Assembly (NCBI GenBank): GCA_001898415.1
Contig: MKTU01000031.1
Coordinates: 1 to 37,447 of the forward strand
DNA length: 37,447 nucleotides
DNA from: Rhodanobacter sp. 67-28
Lineage (GTDB): Bacteria > Pseudomonadota > Gammaproteobacteria > Xanthomonadales > Rhodanobacteraceae
Direction of reading: 5' to 3'
Each line of letters starts with the position of its first letter. Within the stretch, counting starts at the first letter, position 1. Positions 33,673 through 37,447 of the stretch are shown here, one piece after another. The translations under genes and the position numbers were made by a program. The notes under the pieces are model-generated. The model was not told the DNA's origin. It saw only the letters and a list, made by a program, of their open reading frames with translations, and made no database searches.

Positions 33673-34506
33673 TTAGAACCGGCCCGCCCGGAAATCCGTG
33701 ATCGCCTCGTGGATCTGCGCCTGGGTGTTCATCACGAACGGACCGTAGCGGGCCACCGGTTCGTTCAGCGACTTGCCGGCGACGACCAGCAGGCGCGAGG
33801 GTTTGTCGCCGCCGGCCAGCTGCAATTGTTCGCCATCGGACAGCACGCCCAGCTCGCTGCGTTGCAGCCGTTCGCCACCGACCAGCGCCGATTCGCCCTC
33901 GAACACGTAGGTGAAACCGTGGTGGCCGACGGGCAACGCCAGCGCGAACCGCGCACCGGGCTGCAGGCTGACGTCGAGATACACCGGCGCGGTGGCGATG
34001 CCTTCGACCGGTCCAGTGGCGCCGGCCAGCTCGCCCGCGATCACCTTGACCTCGACGCCGTCGGCCGGATGCACCACCGGAATCCGCTCCGGGGCGATGT
34101 CCTGGTAGCGCGGCGCCGTCATCTTGTCCTTCGCCGGCAAATTCACCCACAGCTGGAAGCCCCACATCAGGCCGTTTTCCTGCTGCGGCATTTCCGAGTG
34201 CAGGATGCCGCGGCCGGCGGTCATCCACTGCACGCTGCCCGGCGTGAGGTCGCCGCGGTTGCCATGGTTGTCGCCGTGCCGCATGTGGCCGGCGAGCATG
34301 TAGGTGACCGTCTCGAAGCCGCGATGCGGGTGTTCGGGGAAGCCGGCGATGTAGTCATCGGCGCTGTCGGAGCGGAATTCGTCCAGCAACAGGAACGGGT
34401 CGAGCATGTCCAGCCCGGGCTGGCCGATGATGCGCTTGAGCTTCACGCCGGCGCCGTCGGAGGTGTCGGTGCCGCGGATGCGGCGGGTGATGGTGCGATC
34501 GCTCAT
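33673..34506 (-). CDS. Pirin family protein
   Basis: A 277-aa bicupin protein. The N-terminal cupin metal site is complete: His59 and His61 in FPEHPHRGFETVTYML, and His103 and Glu105 in GRGILHSEMP, so iron binding and quercetinase-like activity are possible. The C-terminal pirin domain follows (QPGARFALALP). I chose ATG 34506 (MSDRTITRRIRG) because GGAG lies 6-7 nt upstream; the frame opens at 34566. It appears to be a single gene; roles suggested for the family include redox sensing and quercetin breakdown. Confidence 0.93.
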   Translation of the reverse strand: MSDRTITRRIRGTDTSDGAGVKLKRIIGQPGLDMLDPFLLLDEFRSDSADDYIAGFPEHPHRGFETVTYMLAGHMRHGDNHGNRGDLTPGSVQWMTAGRGILHSEMPQQENGLMWGFQLWVNLPAKDKMTAPRYQDIAPERIPVVHPADGVEVKVIAGELAGATGPVEGIATAPVYLDVSLQPGARFALALPVGHHGFTYVFEGESALVGGERLQRSELGVLSDGEQLQLAGGDKPSRLLVVAGKSLNEPVARYGPFVMNTQAQIHEAITDFRAGRF

Positions 34507-34609
34507 GGGGTTCTCCGGCTGGTAAGACATGCCCGCCAAGATGGTCCGATTCGTGCGCCGATCCAAGCGGTGTCACCGGAACGGATCGTTTCGCTGGCGC
34601 GACACCGGC

Positions 34610-35356
34610 TCAGTCGAGCCAACGAAAGGCCCGGCGCAACTCGGCCATGGCGTTGTCCGGAAACCAGCGCCCGTGCGCCAGCACCACGCGCCGCGGCTGC
34701 CACGCCAGCATCCGCGCCAGACAAGCGCGTGCCTGGCGTTTGCGACCCAGATAGGTCAGGCGCATGTCCCATGGCGCCTTGCCGTCGGGGTCCAGGACGC
34801 CACCCAGCCGTGCCAGCCAGCGCATCGGGCCGTGCAGCCTGTCGAGTTCGAAATTCTCGATCAGGTCGGTGAGGATCAGCGTACCGCTGGCGTCATGCAG
34901 GAACACGAATTCCTGCATCACGCGGCTGCCGCGGAAGCACATCTGCTTGATGCTGCCGGCCCAGTCCGGGGGCGGCGCGTCGTCCAGATCGGCGTCGAAA
35001 TGCACGTCGATGCGCTGGCTGGCCGCACGCTGGCGCACCCCGGGCGAAGCCCACGCCGTGGCGTGGGGGTAGCGCTGCTTCCACGCGGCGATATGGGCGT
35101 AATGAAGCAGGTTGGGCGACACCAGATGGCGCACCGGCCCGAGCGCATCGATCGCCTCGAACAGCGCCGCGTCGGGCGCGATCGGCGAGTGGCACCACAG
35201 CCCGCCGTCGGGCAACCGCACCACCGTCATGCGGGTGGGAAACGGCATGCGCATGCCGAGCGCCGCCATCGCCACCACCGGGCCGTCGACGATCCAGATG
35301 TCGGCGGCAACCGGTTTCAACGTGTCGAGCGGGGTGTACAAGCCGAGTTCCGTCAC
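34610..35356 (-). CDS. DUF4336 family protein (metallo-beta-lactamase-like fold)
   Basis: A 248-aa protein of the DUF4336 family. It begins [23 protein letters not shown], with [18 protein letters not shown] and [11 protein letters not shown] following. The fold resembles metallo-beta-lactamase hydrolases, but the full HxHxDH metal motif is absent. The frame opens at a TTG (35371) without a ribosome site. I prefer GTG 35356, which has GAGG 6 nt upstream and matches the usual N-terminus. Function unknown. It stands between the pirin and UPF0149 genes, all on the minus strand. Confidence 0.85.
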   Translation of the reverse strand: MTELGLYTPLDTLKPVAADIWIVDGPVVAMAALGMRMPFPTRMTVVRLPDGGLWCHSPIAPDAALFEAIDALGPVRHLVSPNLLHYAHIAAWKQRYPHATAWASPGVRQRAASQRIDVHFDADLDDAPPPDWAGSIKQMCFRGSRVMQEFVFLHDASGTLILTDLIENFELDRLHGPMRWLARLGGVLDPDGKAPWDMRLTYLGRKRQARACLARMLAWQPRRVVLAHGRWFPDNAMAELRRAFRWLD

Positions 35357-35410
35357 GAATGACCTCGCCAAATGCAGCAGGAGCCCGCTCGCGGGCGATG
35401 GGTTTACTCC

Positions 35411-35438
35411 GAATCCTGAATCCCGATTCCCGAATCCC
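35411..35438. repeat. Four tandem heptamers of the GAATCCC family
   Basis: The units GAATCCT, GAATCCC, GATTCCC and GAATCCC follow one another without gaps, 6 bp past the UPF0149 stop. They are related to the GGGAATA array at 8665-8750 (same 7-bp period and inverse sequence). A small GCCCGC/GCGGGC hairpin lies close by at 35383-35396. Confidence 0.7.
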
Positions 35439-35443
35439 GGCCC

Positions 35444-36121
35444 TCAATGCACCCAGTGACCGCTGCGCTGGCGCGGCGGTGCGGCCTCGCTATCGCTGGC
35501 TGGCTGGTGCTGGCGCACCATCGCTTCCACTTCCGCCTCGGTGGCGGGGTTGGCCTGCCAGTACTGGTTCACGGCTTGCAGCACCGCCGGCACCTGGCCC
35601 AGGCAGTCGTCGTATTCGTCGTCGCTGAGCTTTTCGAACTCGGCCTCGGCACGCAGGATGCCTTCGTCCACCGCCAGCGCCATCACCGGGCCGAGCAGCT
35701 CCATCAGCTGGGGATCTTCAGCCAGGCGGCCTTCCCACAGGGCGGCGCGCAGGTCGATGCCGCGGCTGAAGCCCTCGCACCAGCCGGCGGCCGACAGCAT
35801 CGGACCGGCCTCGGATTCGACTTCGCCCAGGATCGGCTCGTAGGCATCCACGTCGAGCTCGGCGCTGATCGAATCGTTGAGCTTGGCCAGCAGGGCCAGC
35901 ACGCGATTGCCTTCGTCCTCGTCCTCGAACGGCTCGTGCAGCACCTCGCGCAGCCATTCCTCGGGCAGCACCAGCAGCGGGCCGACGGCCAGCGCCGAAA
36001 GCAGGCCGTGCACGCCATCGAGCAGCAGGTCGCCCTCGCCGGTATGCGCGCGCAGGTAGCGGTCCAGTTCGTCCAGTTCGTGGTCGTCCAGCGAGCTCGG
36101 CCATTCGTTCTTTGCAGTCAT
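35444..36121 (-). CDS. UPF0149 / YecA-YgfB family protein
   Basis: A 225-aa acidic cytoplasmic protein. Family motifs: LDGVHGLLSALAVGP (about 40-54), the central WCEGFSRGIDLR and a Glu/Asp-rich helix ending in DDEYDDCLGQV. It lacks the C-terminal SEC-C zinc motif seen in some YecA proteins. ATG 36121 is 5 bp after the xthA stop, so the two form one operon; the longer frame back to 36397 is an overlap with xthA and is rejected. Function is not established. Confidence 0.9.
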   Translation of the reverse strand: MTAKNEWPSSLDDHELDELDRYLRAHTGEGDLLLDGVHGLLSALAVGPLLVLPEEWLREVLHEPFEDEDEGNRVLALLAKLNDSISAELDVDAYEPILGEVESEAGPMLSAAGWCEGFSRGIDLRAALWEGRLAEDPQLMELLGPVMALAVDEGILRAEAEFEKLSDDEYDDCLGQVPAVLQAVNQYWQANPATEAEVEAMVRQHQPASDSEAAPPRQRSGHWVH

Positions 36122-36126
36122 TTCGG

Positions 36127-36894
36127 TCAGATGTCCAGTTCCAGCGTTACCGGGGTATGGTCGGACGGGCGCTCCCAGCGCCGCGGTTCCCGGTCGATCC
36201 CCGCCGCCCTGGCGGCCGGTTTCAGGGCGTCGCCGATCAGGATCAGGTCGATGCGCAGGCCCATGTTGCGGCGAAACGCCGCCTGCCGGTAATCCCACCA
36301 GCTGTAGTGCCCGGGCGCGGACTCGAACAGCCGGAAGCTGTCGTGCAGGCCCAGGTCGGTGATCGCCTTGAGTGCCTCGCGCTCGGGCGGCGAGCACAGG
36401 ATGTCCTCGCCCCAGGCCACCGGGTCGTAGACGTCGCGATCGTCGGGGCAGATGTTGAAATCGCCCAGCACCACCAGGTTCGGGTGGCGCTCGTGCTCGC
36501 GCGCCAGGAACTCGCGCACCCTGGCCATCCAGTCCAGCTTGTAGGCGTATTTCTCGTCGCCGACCGCCTTGCCGTTGACCACGTACAGGTCGACCACGCG
36601 CAGCGGGCCGATGGTCGCGGCGAGGATGCGCCGCTGCGGGTCGTCCAGGCCGGGGATGTCGGTAATCACGTCGACCGGCGCCTCACGGGCCAGGATCGCC
36701 ACGCCGTTGTAGGTCTTCTGGCCCGAATACACGGCCCGGTAGCCGGCAGCGGCCAGCTCGTCGACCGGGAACTTCGCGTCCTCCAGCTTGGTTTCCTGCA
36801 GCGCCACGATGTCCGGCTGTGCGTCGGCCAGCCACTGGCCCAGATGCGGCAGGCGCACCTTCAGCGAGTTGACGTTCCAGGAGGCGATTTTCAT
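36127..36894 (-). CDS. xthA: Exonuclease III (AP endonuclease)
   Basis: A 255-aa Mg-dependent DNA repair nuclease of the ExoIII/APE1 family, cutting at abasic sites and degrading 3' ends. All active-site residues are seen: Asn7 (SWNVNS), Glu34 (LQETKLED), Asp145 and Asn147 (GDFNI), Asp216 (RIDLIL), and the Asp245-His246 pair (SDHTPV). No ribosome site precedes ATG 36894. A TACAAT -10 hexamer ends 6 nt before the ATG, so the mRNA may be leaderless or nearly so. It is followed by the UPF0149 gene. Confidence 0.96.
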   Translation of the reverse strand: MKIASWNVNSLKVRLPHLGQWLADAQPDIVALQETKLEDAKFPVDELAAAGYRAVYSGQKTYNGVAILAREAPVDVITDIPGLDDPQRRILAATIGPLRVVDLYVVNGKAVGDEKYAYKLDWMARVREFLAREHERHPNLVVLGDFNICPDDRDVYDPVAWGEDILCSPPEREALKAITDLGLHDSFRLFESAPGHYSWWDYRQAAFRRNMGLRIDLILIGDALKPAARAAGIDREPRRWERPSDHTPVTLELDI

Positions 36895-36900
36895 CGGGAT

Positions 36901-36906
36901 ATTGTA
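36901..36906 (-). promoter_or_regulatory. Candidate -10 box of xthA
   Basis: TACAAT on the minus strand (5/6 match to TATAAT), 6 nt upstream of the xthA ATG. No good -35 hexamer lies 16-18 bp further up. Confidence 0.4.
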
Positions 36907-37003
36907 AAGGATTGCCCCGATCGGCCCGGCGGGCCGGCTGAACGGTTCGCGCCGATCGCAATACTTCGGTGCGGGAAAGCCACCGAAATCGCGATTTCCA
37001 GTG

Positions 37004-37009
37004 TATGCT
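37004..37009 (+). promoter_or_regulatory. Candidate -10 box of the cold-shock gene
   Basis: TATGCT (4/6) about 100 nt before the cold-shock ATG, with no clear -35. It would give a leader of about 95 nt, as is common for csp mRNAs. The leader ends in the palindrome GTAACGTTAC (37102-37111), directly before the ATG. Confidence 0.35.
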
Positions 37010-37111
37010 GCGCGGGCAAGCCGTCCGGAGCACCCGGTTCACTTGCCCATCTTGCGGTCAAGTGCAATCGCTCCGAGCCGCAAATCATCCATGCTTCAAA
37101 GGTAACGTTAC

Positions 37112-37321
37112 ATGTCGGATCGTCAGAGCGGTACAGTCAAGTGGTTCAACGACGCCAAGGGTTTTGGCTTCATCACGCCGGAAAGCGGTGATGACCTGTT
37201 CGTGCATTTCCGCGCGATCCAGGGCACGGGCTTCAAGTCCCTGCAGGAAGGTCAGCGCGTCACGTTCATCGTCACCAAGGGCCAGAAGGGCCTGCAGGCC
37301 GAGGAAGTCCAGGCTGCCTGA
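37112..37321 (+). CDS. Cold-shock domain protein (CspA family)
   Basis: A 69-aa single-strand nucleic-acid-binding OB-fold protein. RNP1 KGFGFI (16-21) and RNP2 LFVHF (29-33) are intact; [19 protein letters not shown] is the classic start. It acts as an RNA chaperone. ATG 37112 has AAAGG about 9 nt upstream. A 7-bp hairpin covers the stop codon (37318-37336), and a strong terminator follows. Whether it is cold-induced cannot be told; several csp paralogues are usual. Confidence 0.97.
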   Translation: MSDRQSGTVKWFNDAKGFGFITPESGDDLFVHFRAIQGTGFKSLQEGQRVTFIVTKGQKGLQAEEVQAA

Positions 37322-37345
37322 GTCGCACAGACTCAGCTCCTGAAG

Positions 37346-37373
37346 GAAAGCCCGCTTCGGCGGGCTTTCTTTT
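37346..37373. terminator. Intrinsic terminator after the cold-shock gene
   Basis: GAAAGCCCGC (37346-37355), TTCG loop, perfect inverse arm (37360-37369), then TTTT. It also faces the converging partial gene at the window end. Confidence 0.92.
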
Positions 37374-37376
37374 GGT

Positions 37377-37447
37377 TCATCGCGCCTTACCGGGAAAGGC
37401 GGCCTTGATTTTGAGGAAGAAGTAGGGGAAGTCGCGATAGCCATAGG
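37377..37447 (-). CDS. C-terminal end of an unidentified gene
   Basis: On the minus strand the frame is open from the window edge to TGA (37377-37379) and encodes 22 residues ending in FFLKIKAAFPGKAR, preceded by YGYRDFPY. The aromatic/basic composition looks like a real protein end, and the stop lies just before the shared terminator. I do not recognise the family. The rest lies outside the window. Confidence 0.5.
   Translation of the reverse strand, partial: YGYRDFPYFFLKIKAAFPGKAR

Noticed and set aside
36122..36397. N-terminal extension of the UPF0149 protein
   Set aside because: The added residues overlap the xthA gene out of frame and are not family-like; ATG 36121 matches the family start.
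37102..37111. GTAACGTTAC palindrome as a repressor operator
   Set aside because: A 10-bp palindrome directly before the start codon without a second copy or a neighbouring regulator is too weak to call.

Overview
The window is a GC-rich (well above 60 % by eye), densely packed bacterial chromosome segment. Gene content (Oar-like TonB receptor with carboxypeptidase-regulatory-like N-terminus, a flavin-dependent halogenase next to a sugar TonB receptor, DUF3379 anti-sigma factor, YafY-type WYL regulator, dispersed GGGAATA and GGCGGGCANTGCCCGCC intergenic repeats) points to a gammaproteobacterium of the Xanthomonadales, most likely Rhodanobacteraceae (Rhodanobacter/Dyella-like). The genus is an inference. 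No rRNA, tRNA, IS element, prophage or CRISPR array was seen.

Layout. 1-4.7 kb: end of an outer-membrane efflux channel gene, then periplasmic adaptor and RND pump (one tripartite drug/solvent efflux operon). 4.8-12.9 kb: housekeeping and single genes: Bax-inhibitor-1/YccA membrane protein, hemC, a DUF481 outer-membrane protein, a WYL regulator, an SLC13-type transporter with RCK_C domains, a patatin-like phospholipase, a DUF488 protein and a DPM1-like glycosyltransferase. 13.0-15.5 kb: a four-gene operon DUF2282-DUF692-DUF2063-DoxX, which matches the recently described bufferin (copper-buffering RiPP) system bufABCD. 15.5-18.6 kb, opposite strand: parA-parB followed at once by an ECF sigma factor and its zinc-motif anti-sigma factor. 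18.7-21.4 kb: a MalK-type ABC ATPase and a cytoplasmic GH1 beta-glucosidase, divergent, with a LacI-type operator between them. 21.5-22.8 kb: rsmG and a short stomatin-like protein.

23.3-33.6 kb: a carbohydrate-uptake locus: LacI regulator, large TonB-dependent receptor, flavin-dependent halogenase-family protein, secreted GH144/glycoamylase-family glucanase, and a sugar ABC importer (lipoprotein binding protein and two permeases) with 4-bp stop/start overlaps. It has no ATPase of its own. The MalK-type ATPase and the GH1 glucosidase at 18.7-21.4 kb carry a matching operator and probably complete the pathway: outer-membrane import, periplasmic cleavage, ABC import, cytoplasmic hydrolysis. GH144 members act on beta-1,2-glucan, so this glucan (or its sophoro-oligosaccharides) is the leading substrate guess. 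The two halves sit on either side of rsmG, which is normally next to parAB.

33.6-37.4 kb: pirin, DUF4336 protein, a UPF0149/YecA protein in an operon with exonuclease III (xthA), a cold-shock protein with a long leader and a clear terminator, and the last codons of an unidentified gene.

The most interesting items are the bufferin operon with a His/Met-rich precursor tail, the parAB-ECF sigma-anti-sigma arrangement beside it, and the operator-linked glucan locus that includes a halogenase with its catalytic Lys and Glu intact.
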